64,000 nucleotides of DNA from Ardenticatenaceae bacterium (lineage in GTDB: Bacteria > Chloroflexota > Anaerolineae > Promineifilales > Promineifilaceae), in the NCBI GenBank assembly GCA_020634565.1, contig JACKBN010000001.1, positions 558,001 to 622,000 of the forward strand, read 5' to 3'. Below, in pieces: positions 15,617 to 23,882 of the stretch (its first letter is position 1; every line of letters begins with the position of its first letter). A program made the translations under genes and the position numbers. The notes beneath the pieces are model-generated. The model had not been told where the DNA came from. It was given only the letters and a program-made list of their open reading frames with translations, and did not search any database.

Positions 15617-16792
15617 ATGGAACCAAAACCGACCCGTCTTTCCTGGCAGTTAGCGCTGATCGCGCTGGCCCGCCTCTGCCTGAACAGTGGCCTGCGCATG
15701 GTTTATCCCTTTGCCCCAGCATTTTCCCGTCAATTGGGTGTGCCAGTAACGGCCGTTTACCGACTCGTCACCATTCGCAATCTGGCCGGCTTTCTTAGCC
15801 CACTTTTTGGCCCCCTGTCAGAGCGCTTTGGTCGGCGTGTGATCCTGTTTGGCGCCATGCTGTTTTTTAGCGCAGGCTGCCTGCTGGTTTGGTTGTGGCC
15901 CACTTACTGGCTGTTTGGCGCGGCGCTCATCATGATTTCTGTAGCCAAAGTCATTTACGATCCGGCGATGCAGGCGTATGTGGGCGAAATGGTGCCGTAC
16001 AAGCAGCGCGGCAAAGCATTGGCCGTAACGGAGCTTTCCTGGGCAGGCGCACTGCTCATCGGCGGGCCGCTGATTGGCGTGGCTATCGAACGGCAGGGCT
16101 GGTCGGCTGCATTTTTCTGGCTGGGATTATTTGGGGTGATGACGGCCGTTCTCCTGCTCAAATTCCTACCTAAAGTCAAAAACAAAGTCAGCGGGCGCGG
16201 CGCCAATTTGGCCGATTACTGGCGCGTGGTGCGGCAGAATCCCGTCATTTGGGCGGCCATGCTATACAACATCTGTATCATGGCCGGGAACGAGACCATC
16301 TTCCTGGTGTTCGGCGACTGGATGGAGCTGAGTTTTGGCCTCAGCCTGCTGGCGTTGGGCGCCTCGGCTGGCGTCATTGGCGGGGCAGAAATTACAGGTG
16401 AACTGTTTGCCGGTTGGTCCGTCGATCGCTTTGGCAAGCGGCCTGTGGTCATCACCACTGGCTTACTCAATGCGCTCATTTGTTTGCTCATTCCGCTGAT
16501 GGGAGGCAATCTAACGGCCGCATTAGCCGCTTACTTTGCACTGTTCCTCACCTTCGAGATCACAATTGTTGGCGGCGTGCCATTGATGACGGAAATTGTG
16601 CCCTCGGCGCGCAGCGTGGTGATGTCCAGCATCATCGCGGCTGGCGCTTTGGGCCGTGCTCTGGGTTCCTGGCTCGGGCCTTTTCTGTTCGACCAGTTTG
16701 GGTTTTCCAGCAATGGCCTGATCTCTGCTATCATTACGGCCGTTGCCACCCTGCTGCTGGCGCGCTGGATACGAGAAGCCAGTGAACGGTAA
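15617..16792 (+). CDS. Major facilitator superfamily (MFS) transporter
   Basis: 391 residues from the ATG at 15617; earlier in-frame TTG codons give an implausible extension. About 12 membrane helices. The loop between helices 2 and 3 reads GPLSERFGRRVILFG, the MFS signature, and a partly similar DRFGKRPVV loop occurs in the second half, as expected from the duplicated fold. It is probably an efflux-type permease, but the substrate is not readable from sequence. The last residues SER and the stop fall in a palindromic repeat. Confidence 0.87.
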   Translation: MEPKPTRLSWQLALIALARLCLNSGLRMVYPFAPAFSRQLGVPVTAVYRLVTIRNLAGFLSPLFGPLSERFGRRVILFGAMLFFSAGCLLVWLWPTYWLFGAALIMISVAKVIYDPAMQAYVGEMVPYKQRGKALAVTELSWAGALLIGGPLIGVAIERQGWSAAFFWLGLFGVMTAVLLLKFLPKVKNKVSGRGANLADYWRVVRQNPVIWAAMLYNICIMAGNETIFLVFGDWMELSFGLSLLALGASAGVIGGAEITGELFAGWSVDRFGKRPVVITTGLLNALICLLIPLMGGNLTAALAAYFALFLTFEITIVGGVPLMTEIVPSARSVVMSSIIAAGALGRALGSWLGPFLFDQFGFSSNGLISAIITAVATLLLARWIREASER

Positions 16793-16873
16793 TGTAATAT
16801 GGTAATCGGTGGCCTTTCGGGCAGGAAGTTGGTGCCAAAATACGGCATACTCACTACCGATAACTGATTACTA
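16781..16873. repeat. GGTAATCGGT-type imperfect palindrome at the MFS 3' end
   Basis: AGTGAACGGTAATG and GGTAATCGGTGG on the left face CACTACCGATAACTGATTAC on the right. The words match those of the element at 57529-57603. It supplies the last three codons and the stop of the MFS gene. Confidence 0.5.
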
Positions 16874-16894
16874 ACACAGACAACGAGGTACGTA

Positions 16895-17083
16895 ATGGAA
16901 ATACTCCAAAATTTACAGGCTCAAGATATTACCCAACTGATCGTGATTGCGGCCGTTTTGCTGATTGGCCTCTTTTTAGCACGGTTAGCATTTAAGCTCA
17001 CGGCCTCGCTCATGCGCATTGGCTGTCTGTTTATCTTTTTGGTCGTGGCAGCCGTTGCCATCATGCGCATGGTCAGCGGCTAA
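16895..17083 (+). CDS. Small membrane protein, hypothetical
   Basis: 62 residues; ATG at 16895 with GAGG upstream. Two hydrophobic helices (LIVIAAVLLIGLFLARLAF and MRIGCLFIFLVVAAVAIM) are joined by a short polar turn, with a short N-terminal amphipathic segment. No family recognised. It lies between the MFS gene and the ABC transporter operon. Confidence 0.55.
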   Translation: MEILQNLQAQDITQLIVIAAVLLIGLFLARLAFKLTASLMRIGCLFIFLVVAAVAIMRMVSG

Positions 17084-17188
17084 GCAGTACCCTTTAGGCA
17101 AACAATCCAAAAAGCAGCGGCCATCCTGCCTTAATGATTGGGCAGTTCGTCTAACGGCCGTTTCCTCATCCCGCTACTCCTGTCAAAA

Positions 17189-17217
17189 TTGGCATATTGA
17201 TTAAGCCATGTCATAAT
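17189..17217 (+). promoter_or_regulatory. Candidate sigma70-type promoter of the amino acid ABC operon
   Basis: TTGGCA (17189-17194), a 17-base spacer and CATAAT (17212-17217), about 65 bases before the binding-protein ATG, which has its own Shine-Dalgarno (GAGGAGA). Confidence 0.4.
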
Positions 17218-17282
17218 TGTGCCTTCCAAAAAGACGCCGCCAGAACCATCTGGCTCTTTAATCAAGAGGAGATAGAAACCTT

Positions 17283-18956
17283 ATGAAAAAGCGAAACTTA
17301 TTTTGGGTTTTAGCGCTGTTCCTGTTAGGTTTACTACTTGTTGCCTGTGGCAGCAGCAGTGAACCTGACACCGAAACAGAACCGGACACCAGCGCCGAAG
17401 CTGACAGTGGCAGCGAAGCAGACATGAGCGAAACAGAAACGGAAGCCGACACGGTTGCTGAAAGTGGCCTTCCCGATCTGGGTGGCCGCGAAGTCACCAT
17501 CGCCGTCGAAAACGCTTACCTGCCCTTTAACTACATCGATCCCGACACCGGCGAAGCAGCTGGCTGGGATTACGATGTGTGGGACCAGATTTGTGGTCTC
17601 ATTAACTGCACCCCCGTTTACGTGGAAGCAGGTTGGGAAGGCATGATCCAGGCTGTCGCCGATGGTCAGTATGACGCCGCCGCCGACGGCATCACCATCA
17701 CCGACGACCGCGCCGAAATCGTGGACTTCTCCAATGGCTACATCAACATCGAGCAGCGACTGCTGGTACGCATCGACGAGGATCGCATCGAAAGCATCGA
17801 CAGCATCGTCAACGACGAGTCCCTCATTCTGGGTACCCAAACTGGCACGACCAACTACGAGACGGCCCTGCAATATCTGCCCGAAGATCGCATTCAGGCA
17901 TTTGAGCAGTTCCCCTTCGCCGTCCAGGCGCTCATCGCTGGTGATATCGACGCCGTGATCATCGACGAAGTGGCTGGCCAGGGTTATCTGGGCGAGAACG
18001 CCGACCAACTGCAACTGGTTGGCCCGTCCATGTCCAGCGACCAGTTGGGCTTCATCTACCCCTTGGGCAGCGACCTGGTTGAACCGGTCAACGCCGCGTT
18101 GGCGGAACTGGCTGGCAACGGCTTCCTGGAAGAAGTAAACCTGGAATACTTTGGCCCCGGCTTCACCATCACCTATGATGATCTCTTCCCGCCGGAAGAA
18201 GGTGCAGAAGAAGGCGGCGACGCTTTGCCTGACCTGGGTGGTCAAGAAGTCACCATTGCCGTTGAAAACGCGTATCTGCCCTTCAACTACATCGATCCCG
18301 ACACTGGCGAACCGGCTGGCTGGGATTACGATGTGTGGAACGAGATTTGTAGCCTGATCAACTGCACCCCCGTTTACGTGGAAGCAGGTTGGGAAGGCAT
18401 GATCCAGGCCGTCGCCGATGGCCAGTATGATGCCGCCGCCGACGGCATCACCATCACCGACGACCGCGCCGAAATCGTGGACTTCTCCAACGGTTACATC
18501 AACATCGAGCAGCGACTGCTGGTACGCATCGACGAAGATCGCATCGAAAGCATTGACGACATCGTGGCAAATGAAGATCTGATTCTGGGTACGCAAACCG
18601 GCACGACCAACTATGAAACCGCACTGCAATACCTGCCAGAAGATCGCATTCAGGCATTTGAGCAGTTCCCCTTCGCCGTCCAGGCGCTCATCGCTGGTGA
18701 TATCGACGCCGTGATCATCGACGAAGTGGCTGGCCAGGGTTACCTGGGTGAAAATGCCGATGTGCTTCAGCTGGTTGGTCCGTCTATGTCCAGCGACCAG
18801 TTGGGCTTCATTTACCCCCTGGGCAGCGACCTGGTTGAACCGGTCAACGCCGCGTTGGCGGAACTGGCCAGCAACGGCTTCCTGGAAGAGGTAAATCTGC
18901 AATACTTCGGCCCGAACTTCACGATTACATACGACGATTTGTTCCCTGAAGAGTAA
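17283..18956 (+). CDS. Polar amino acid ABC transporter binding lipoprotein with two tandem SBP_bac_3 domains
   Basis: 557 residues. A lipoprotein signal (FWVLALFLLGLLLVAC, lipobox Cys22) is followed by an acidic linker of Glu/Asp/Ser/Thr (residues 24-60). Two complete family-3 solute-binding domains follow, about residues 63-309 and 315-557. They are almost identical; each has VTIAVENAYLPFNYIDPDTG, GWDYDVW and DGITITDDRAEIVDFSNGY. The usual protein has one such domain of about 230-250 residues. By eye about a dozen residues differ between the copies, so the duplication is recent or kept alike by gene conversion. The gene is followed by its permease and ATPase genes. It contains no internal ACGGCCGT octamer. 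Ligand inferred: a polar amino acid. Confidence 0.9.
   Translation: MKKRNLFWVLALFLLGLLLVACGSSSEPDTETEPDTSAEADSGSEADMSETETEADTVAESGLPDLGGREVTIAVENAYLPFNYIDPDTGEAAGWDYDVWDQICGLINCTPVYVEAGWEGMIQAVADGQYDAAADGITITDDRAEIVDFSNGYINIEQRLLVRIDEDRIESIDSIVNDESLILGTQTGTTNYETALQYLPEDRIQAFEQFPFAVQALIAGDIDAVIIDEVAGQGYLGENADQLQLVGPSMSSDQLGFIYPLGSDLVEPVNAALAELAGNGFLEEVNLEYFGPGFTITYDDLFPPEEGAEEGGDALPDLGGQEVTIAVENAYLPFNYIDPDTGEPAGWDYDVWNEICSLINCTPVYVEAGWEGMIQAVADGQYDAAADGITITDDRAEIVDFSNGYINIEQRLLVRIDEDRIESIDDIVANEDLILGTQTGTTNYETALQYLPEDRIQAFEQFPFAVQALIAGDIDAVIIDEVAGQGYLGENADVLQLVGPSMSSDQLGFIYPLGSDLVEPVNAALAELASNGFLEEVNLQYFGPNFTITYDDLFPEE
17475..18956 (+). repeat. Tandem direct repeat of 756 bp inside the binding-protein gene
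   Basis: The sequence from 17475 (GATCTGGGTGG) recurs from 18231 (GACCTGGGTGG), an offset of 756 bases or 252 codons. It is highly similar at DNA level through to the gene end. Differences are mostly silent, with a few replacements near the start of each copy and at the C-terminal edges. Confidence 0.88.
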
Positions 18957-19012
18957 CGGCCGTTTACCCCTGAAACGATTCGTTTGTAATCATTTGCAAG
19001 CGAGTTAAGATT

Positions 19013-19046
19013 AGAAGCGTCAGTTATTCATTTAACTGGCGCTTCT
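19013..19046 (+). terminator. Intercistronic hairpin between binding protein and permease genes
   Basis: AGAAGCGTCAGTTA (19013-19026) pairs with TAACTGGCGCTTCT (19033-19046) with a single G-T pair. It lies in the 133-base gap after the binding-protein gene. A hairpin here commonly lowers expression of the membrane subunits relative to the binding protein or protects the 3' end of its mRNA. Confidence 0.55.
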
Positions 19047-19089
19047 TTGCATAAAAAACATTCACGTTTACAACAGCAGGAGGCAATAT

Positions 19090-19902
19090 ATGTCTGGCCC
19101 CGACTTTGCTCCCCCCTCAGCACTCAATAGATTAGACGGCCGTCAATCGGCGACAACTGGCTGGCGCGACTTTCCCTGGTGGTTGGTCGCCATTTTCGTT
19201 TTTCTTGGCGTCATGACCTTCCTCATCATTACCGATGAAGAAGTAAACCAGGCGTTTGTTTTCATCTTCCCCGGCATTACCACAACGCTATACCTCACCC
19301 TTGGTGGTTTTGGCTTGGCGCTGGTTTTTGGCCTTTTGGCCGGACTGGGACGCATCAGCCAAAATCGACTCATTCGCAATATCGCCATCACCTACGTAGA
19401 GTTTATTCGCGGTGTGCCCACACTTGTGCTCATCCTTACCCTCGCTTTTGTCATTGTGCCAGCTGTCAGTAACAGCATCGGCATCGACAATCGAGACGTT
19501 TCCATCGAACTGCGCGCCATCCTGGCTCTGGCCATTATCTACGGTGCCTTTTTGGCCGAAATATTCCGCGCCGGTATCGAATCCATTCCCAAAGGCCAGA
19601 TGGAAGCCGCCCGCTCGCTGGGCATGACAGCCCGACAAGCGATGCAGTACATCATCTTACCCCAGGCCATCCGCAACATTTCCCCCGCCCTGGGCAACGA
19701 CTTCATCGCCATGCTCAAAGATTCCTCGCTGGCCTCGGTGCTGGCTGTGCGTGAGCTGACCCAGCGCTCCCGCCTGCATGCGGGCAGCACCTTCCGCTTT
19801 CCTGAATCGTACCTGGTTATCGTCTTTTTGTACCTGGCCATGACCATCACTCTCAGCCTGTTATTGCGTTGGTACGAACGGCGCATCCGCGTAGGAGAAT
19901 AA
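19090..19902 (+). CDS. Polar amino acid ABC transporter permease (HisM/GlnP type)
   Basis: 270 residues; ATG at 19090 with AGGAGG upstream. After an N-terminal soluble tail and a first helix come the features of His/Glu/Gln-type permeases: ITYVEFIRGVPTLVLIL, then the EAA loop AARSLGMTARQAMQYIILPQ followed by AIRNISPALGNDFIAMLKDSSLAS. The EAA loop binds the ATPase. The protein probably works as a homodimer because only one permease gene is present. The stop is 4 bases before the ATPase start. Confidence 0.93.
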   Translation: MSGPDFAPPSALNRLDGRQSATTGWRDFPWWLVAIFVFLGVMTFLIITDEEVNQAFVFIFPGITTTLYLTLGGFGLALVFGLLAGLGRISQNRLIRNIAITYVEFIRGVPTLVLILTLAFVIVPAVSNSIGIDNRDVSIELRAILALAIIYGAFLAEIFRAGIESIPKGQMEAARSLGMTARQAMQYIILPQAIRNISPALGNDFIAMLKDSSLASVLAVRELTQRSRLHAGSTFRFPESYLVIVFLYLAMTITLSLLLRWYERRIRVGE

Positions 19903-19906
19903 GTTC

Positions 19907-20647
19907 ATGAGTAACGAAATGATTGTCATTGAGAACTTACACAAATATTTTGGTCAAATTGAAGCCGTCAAGGGTGTAGATTTAACCGTTCGCCAAGGCG
20001 AAGTAGTCATCATCATTGGTCCCAGCGGCTCCGGCAAAAGCACCGTGTTACGCTGTATCAACCACCTGGAAACGCCAACCAGCGGAGGCATCTACGTTGA
20101 AGGGTTACATCTGGAAGATAAAAAGACCAACATCAATGAAGTACGGGCGGAAGTTGGCATGGTATTTCAGCAGTTTAACCTCTTCCCCCACCTCACGGCG
20201 CTGGAGAATGTAACCATCGCTCAACGACTGGTACGCAAGCGAGACAAAGAGGAAGCTGAACGCATCGGTATGGAACAGCTCAAGCGGGTAGGTATTCCCG
20301 AAAAAGCAGGCTCGTACCCACGCCAGCTTTCAGGTGGACAACAGCAGCGAGTGGCCATTGCCCGCTCACTGGCCATGAACCCCAAAATCATGCTGTTTGA
20401 CGAGCCAACCAGCGCCCTGGACCCAGAAATGATTAAAGAAGTGCTGGATGTCATGCTTGATCTGGCCAAAGAAGGCATGACGATGGTGGTGGTGACCCAC
20501 GAAATGGGTTTTGCTCGTGCGGCCGCTGACCGGATGGTCTTCATGGATGGCGGGCAGATAATTGAAGTTGCTTCGCCTGAAGAGCTGTACAACAATCCGC
20601 AGCATGAGCGCACAAAGCTGTTCCTCAGCAAAATTTTGACCCACTGA
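19907..20647 (+). CDS. Polar amino acid ABC transporter ATPase (GlnQ/HisP type)
   Basis: 246 residues with all ABC ATPase motifs: Walker A GPSGSGKST (about residues 38-46), Q loop in MVFQQFNLFPH, signature LSGGQQQRVAIARSLAM, Walker B IMLFDEPTSALDPE and the switch His in VVTHEMGF. It is typical of the amino acid subfamily that pairs with HisM-like permeases. It is the last gene of a three-gene operon. Confidence 0.95.
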   Translation: MSNEMIVIENLHKYFGQIEAVKGVDLTVRQGEVVIIIGPSGSGKSTVLRCINHLETPTSGGIYVEGLHLEDKKTNINEVRAEVGMVFQQFNLFPHLTALENVTIAQRLVRKRDKEEAERIGMEQLKRVGIPEKAGSYPRQLSGGQQQRVAIARSLAMNPKIMLFDEPTSALDPEMIKEVLDVMLDLAKEGMTMVVVTHEMGFARAAADRMVFMDGGQIIEVASPEELYNNPQHERTKLFLSKILTH

Positions 20648-20693
20648 TTCGAGTAATCAGTAAACAGTGGGCCAGTAGTCAGTTAAAAATGGC

Positions 20694-20721
20694 TTGACAT
20701 CTGGAGCGAGGCTTGTATGAT
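20694..20721 (+). promoter_or_regulatory. Sigma70-type promoter of the EAD-CHAT gene
   Basis: A perfect -35 TTGACA (20694-20699), a 16-base spacer and TATGAT (20716-20721). It lies 52 bases before the CHAT-protein ATG, the best promoter match I see in the window, and indicates the gene is transcribed separately from the ABC operon. Confidence 0.65.
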
Positions 20722-20773
20722 GCAAACAGTCACGTCAGGTGCAACCAAACCATCATAAAAAGAGAGTATTTCC

Positions 20774-22216
20774 ATGTCTGATTACCGCCATTTGTACCAA
20801 CTCATCGAAGACATTTTTGATCTGGATGGCATTCGTACGCTTTGTATGGAGCTAAAATTCGAGACAGGGGTTGACCTAAGTTACGAGAATTTGGCAGGAG
20901 ATACCATTCGGCGCAAGTCTCAGGAGCTGCAAGAATATGCCCGGCGAAACGGCATCACGCCAGAACTATTGCAGGTGATTCACAGCCTCAAGCCACGCAT
21001 CGACCTGACAAAATTTGGCGGCCCTGAACCGGATTTGTCCAAGCCGGATCGCCCCATTGGCGCAGAAGCGGCCGGCAATGGCGGCGCAAATGATGCACCG
21101 GCCGAGCCAGAACCACCTAAGACTGTTTACGACAATTTTGATATTACGATACGGCCGTCTGGCACCCCAAACGCCTACCGCATCGAAGCCAAATCACCCA
21201 GCGGAGAAGCATCGGCCGCTGGCTCGCAAATCTTTCCGTTTGAAGATGATGAATACAAATATTTGCTGAATTCCCTGCAAGATGTGCAGATATCAGAAAC
21301 GGATTTCGCCGATGACATGGGTGAAATTTTGCGCAAATTCCTTTTCCCAGCCCCCATTCAAGAACTGTTTTCCACCACCCTCAATGTTTCTCGCGCCAAG
21401 GGACGAGACGGCATTCGAGTACGCTTAAACATCAACCAAGAATCCAGAGAGCTGTACCAGGTACCCTGGGAATATTGTAAAGATGATAAATCCTTTTTGG
21501 CTCTAAACGACGATACGCCAATCGTGCGATATTTGCCTACAAATCGAGCCATATCTTCACTGAATCCACCCAGCGCCGTGAAAATTCTACTGGCTTGGGC
21601 CACACCAAAAGATTTAAAAGAAATCAATGTGCAAAGAGAAGTTAAAGCGGTAAAAGAAGCGCTTTCCTCTTTTCAAGAATCAGGTGATGTTATCATTGAT
21701 GAATTGCCCGACGCCACACCACAAACGTTGCGCAAGGCAGTTCGGGTAAACATGCCACACATCTTTCACTTTATTGGACACGGCAAGCTGTTAGAAGATG
21801 GGGAAGGGGCGATCGCACTTGATGACGGTCAGGGAAAGCATCAGTTGCTCAACGGGACTCGGCTGCTAAGGCTATTTCAGGGTGATGAGACCAAATTAAT
21901 GATTTTTAGCGCTTGCCAAAGCGCGGCTATGGGAGACAAAGAGGAAGAATCAAATTCGTCGAAAGGGTTTATGGGACTAGCCCCAACGCTTGTTTGGGGG
22001 GGCATTCCGGCGGTGGTTGCGATGCAATTTGATTTGCCCAACAAAGCTGCTCAACCGTTCATGCAGGTGCTGTATGAATTTTTGGCTTTAAATAAACCAT
22101 TGGATTCTGCCATTACGGAAGCGCGCTTAGGTTTGGATGTGGAGTTTATGGACAATCCTTATTGGGGCATCCCCGTACTGTTCATGCGCTCGCCTGATGG
22201 CAACATCTGGGTCTAA
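20774..22216 (+). CDS. CHAT-domain caspase-like protein with N-terminal effector-associated domain
   Basis: 480 residues. Residues 1-75 form a small helical domain (LYQLIEDIFDLDGIRTLCME ... KSQELQEYARRNG) of the effector-associated (EAD, death-like adaptor) type. An acidic/proline linker (residues 85-115) follows, then a beta-rich region and a CHAT protease domain. The predicted His-Cys dyad is His336 in HFIGHGK and Cys381 in IFSACQSA. CHAT domains are caspase-fold proteases used in bacterial conflict and cell-death systems; EADs recruit a partner bearing the same EAD. No such partner is in the window, so the trigger and substrate are unknown. The gene has its own sigma70-type promoter. Confidence 0.85.
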   Translation: MSDYRHLYQLIEDIFDLDGIRTLCMELKFETGVDLSYENLAGDTIRRKSQELQEYARRNGITPELLQVIHSLKPRIDLTKFGGPEPDLSKPDRPIGAEAAGNGGANDAPAEPEPPKTVYDNFDITIRPSGTPNAYRIEAKSPSGEASAAGSQIFPFEDDEYKYLLNSLQDVQISETDFADDMGEILRKFLFPAPIQELFSTTLNVSRAKGRDGIRVRLNINQESRELYQVPWEYCKDDKSFLALNDDTPIVRYLPTNRAISSLNPPSAVKILLAWATPKDLKEINVQREVKAVKEALSSFQESGDVIIDELPDATPQTLRKAVRVNMPHIFHFIGHGKLLEDGEGAIALDDGQGKHQLLNGTRLLRLFQGDETKLMIFSACQSAAMGDKEEESNSSKGFMGLAPTLVWGGIPAVVAMQFDLPNKAAQPFMQVLYEFLALNKPLDSAITEARLGLDVEFMDNPYWGIPVLFMRSPDGNIWV

Positions 22217-22302
22217 AATTCGGTCTCTAGTTATCAACCTACAGCTAATTACTCAATTTCTCATTACTTCGTTTGACCACAGAATTAAATGAGCAATATC
22301 TT

Positions 22303-23007
22303 ATGGGCGAAATTGAAAATCAAGAGCAGCCAGAAGAAATGGGGGCATTTTTCGATCTGCGAGCCATTGGTTATGATGACCACATCAAGGATGTCGTCTA
22401 TACAGATGAAGAATTCGAACAGTTTTATCAGGCGATTTCTCAACCGATTGCACCCACAGAACAACCACTTAAAATCTTAGATTTAGGTTGCGGGACCGGT
22501 TTAGAACTTGCACCCTTGCTGCGCCGCGTGCCACATGCTCAGATCACCGGAATGGATGTTTCGGTAAACATGCTCAAACTATTGGAAGAAAAATACCCAG
22601 CCCAACAGCGCCAAATCACCCTCAAGGCTGCTTCATATCTGGATGAATCTTTGGGCTCGCAGGAATATGACTATATCATCTCGGCGATGAGCCTTCATCA
22701 TTTGTTACCCGATACGAAGCAAAAGCTCTATCAGAAAATCTATCTAGCCCTCAAACCAGGAGGCCAATATATTGAGGGTGATACGGTTACCCGCAAAGAT
22801 GCAGAAAACGAATTCCTGGCCGAATACGAAGGGCAAATTAAGCAGATGCCGCCAGCGGCAAACGGCTATTATCATATCGATATCCCCTTTTCTATTGACA
22901 CGCAGAAGGAACTGCTTCTAGGTGCAGGATTTAAGCAGTTCAAGTTGATTTGGGAAAAGGATTACGCTGCGGTCTGGAATGCGGCCGTTTATGTAGCTAC
23001 AACCTAA
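22303..23007 (+). CDS. Class I SAM-dependent methyltransferase
   Basis: 234 residues from the ATG at 22303; a TTG at 22273 would add ten residues, and neither has a clear Shine-Dalgarno. SAM motif I is ILDLGCGTGLELAPLLRR, with GMDVSVNML at the end of strand 2, YIISAMSLHHL (motif II) and YLALKPGGQYIEGD (post-motif). The substrate is unknown. It follows the CHAT gene by 86 bases, which may allow co-transcription, but there is no evidence of a functional link. Confidence 0.82.
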   Translation: MGEIENQEQPEEMGAFFDLRAIGYDDHIKDVVYTDEEFEQFYQAISQPIAPTEQPLKILDLGCGTGLELAPLLRRVPHAQITGMDVSVNMLKLLEEKYPAQQRQITLKAASYLDESLGSQEYDYIISAMSLHHLLPDTKQKLYQKIYLALKPGGQYIEGDTVTRKDAENEFLAEYEGQIKQMPPAANGYYHIDIPFSIDTQKELLLGAGFKQFKLIWEKDYAAVWNAAVYVATT

Positions 23008-23057
23008 ACTGTATCACCTTATTTAACGGTTTACTGATTTACCTCAACCGGGGAAAT

Positions 23058-23879
23058 ATGGACCATCGCCTGACACTTAGCCAATACAAACTCACCAACT
23101 TCCTGGCCTGCCAGCGGCGCTTTCAGCTGCGCAGCCTGCGCCGTTTGCCCTGGCCTGCCAGTCCGCTGCCGGAACGCACCGAGCAGGTCTTGCAACAAGG
23201 GCAGGATTTTCACCAACTGCTGGAGCGACACTTTTTAGGGCTGCATATTTCCCTGGCGTCGATTGAAGACGGCCGTATTCAACAATGGTGGCGCGCCTTC
23301 CAAGCCCATAACCCAGTGCAGCATCTGCTCCCAAGCGCGCGCTTCTTACCAGAAACGGGCCTCACGGTGCCGTTGGGGAATCATTTGCTGTACGGCCGTT
23401 TCGATCTGCTGGTGACTGGAGAGGATGATGAAGGACGGCCGTTTGCCCACGTGTTCGACTGGAAAACCGGGAAACCGATCATTGCGGCAGACTTGCAGCT
23501 CCGCTGGCAAACCCGTCTTTATCTGGCGCTGCTGGCCGAAGGCGGCAGCGCCTTTTGGCCGCAAGCGGTGCCCTTCGCGCCAGAGCAAATTCGCCTGACC
23601 TACTGGTTTGTACAGGAGCCAGAGGCACCGATAACAATTGGCTATAGCACGACAGAACACGCCACTAACTGGAACGAACTACAGCAAATCGCCGCCCAGC
23701 TCGATGAGGCGTTTACCGCAAATATTTGGCCGCTAACCGAAGATTGGAACCACTGCCGGGAATGCGCCTACCAGATTTATTGCGGGCGGCAGGGGGTGGG
23801 AACGGCCGTACCCGAACTGGACGAAGCCGAAGAACCAGACACCCCCAACGAACAGTTGCTAACCCCGGAACTTCCCTAA
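23058..23879 (+). CDS. PD-(D/E)XK nuclease family protein with Fe-S cysteines (RecB/Cas4-like)
   Basis: 273 residues from the ATG at 23058, with GGGGAAAT before it. The N-terminus LSQYKLTNFLACQRRFQLR carries the conserved Cys. The catalytic core is GRFDLLV, then HVFDWKTGKP (the D-(x)n-D-x-K pattern) and QTRLYLALL. A C-terminal HCRECAYQIYC supplies three more Cys, so a four-Cys 4Fe-4S cluster as in AddB/Cas4-like nucleases is likely. This predicts a single-strand or end-processing nuclease. It forms a tight pair with the next gene (3-base gap). It is not near any Cas gene or array. Confidence 0.82.
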   Translation: MDHRLTLSQYKLTNFLACQRRFQLRSLRRLPWPASPLPERTEQVLQQGQDFHQLLERHFLGLHISLASIEDGRIQQWWRAFQAHNPVQHLLPSARFLPETGLTVPLGNHLLYGRFDLLVTGEDDEGRPFAHVFDWKTGKPIIAADLQLRWQTRLYLALLAEGGSAFWPQAVPFAPEQIRLTYWFVQEPEAPITIGYSTTEHATNWNELQQIAAQLDEAFTANIWPLTEDWNHCRECAYQIYCGRQGVGTAVPELDEAEEPDTPNEQLLTPELP

Positions 23880-23882
23880 CCG

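Noticed and set aside
17334..18902. A 522-codon open frame on - opposite the duplicated binding-protein gene
   Set aside because: It is fully antisense to a clear gene, duplicated because that gene is duplicated, has no signal or family resemblance and no start signals; it arises from the codon bias of the sense gene.
23058..23879. The Fe-S PD-(D/E)XK protein as Cas4 of a CRISPR system
   Set aside because: No other cas gene or array is in the window; the N-terminal and C-terminal Cys pattern also fits general RecB/AddB-type nucleases.
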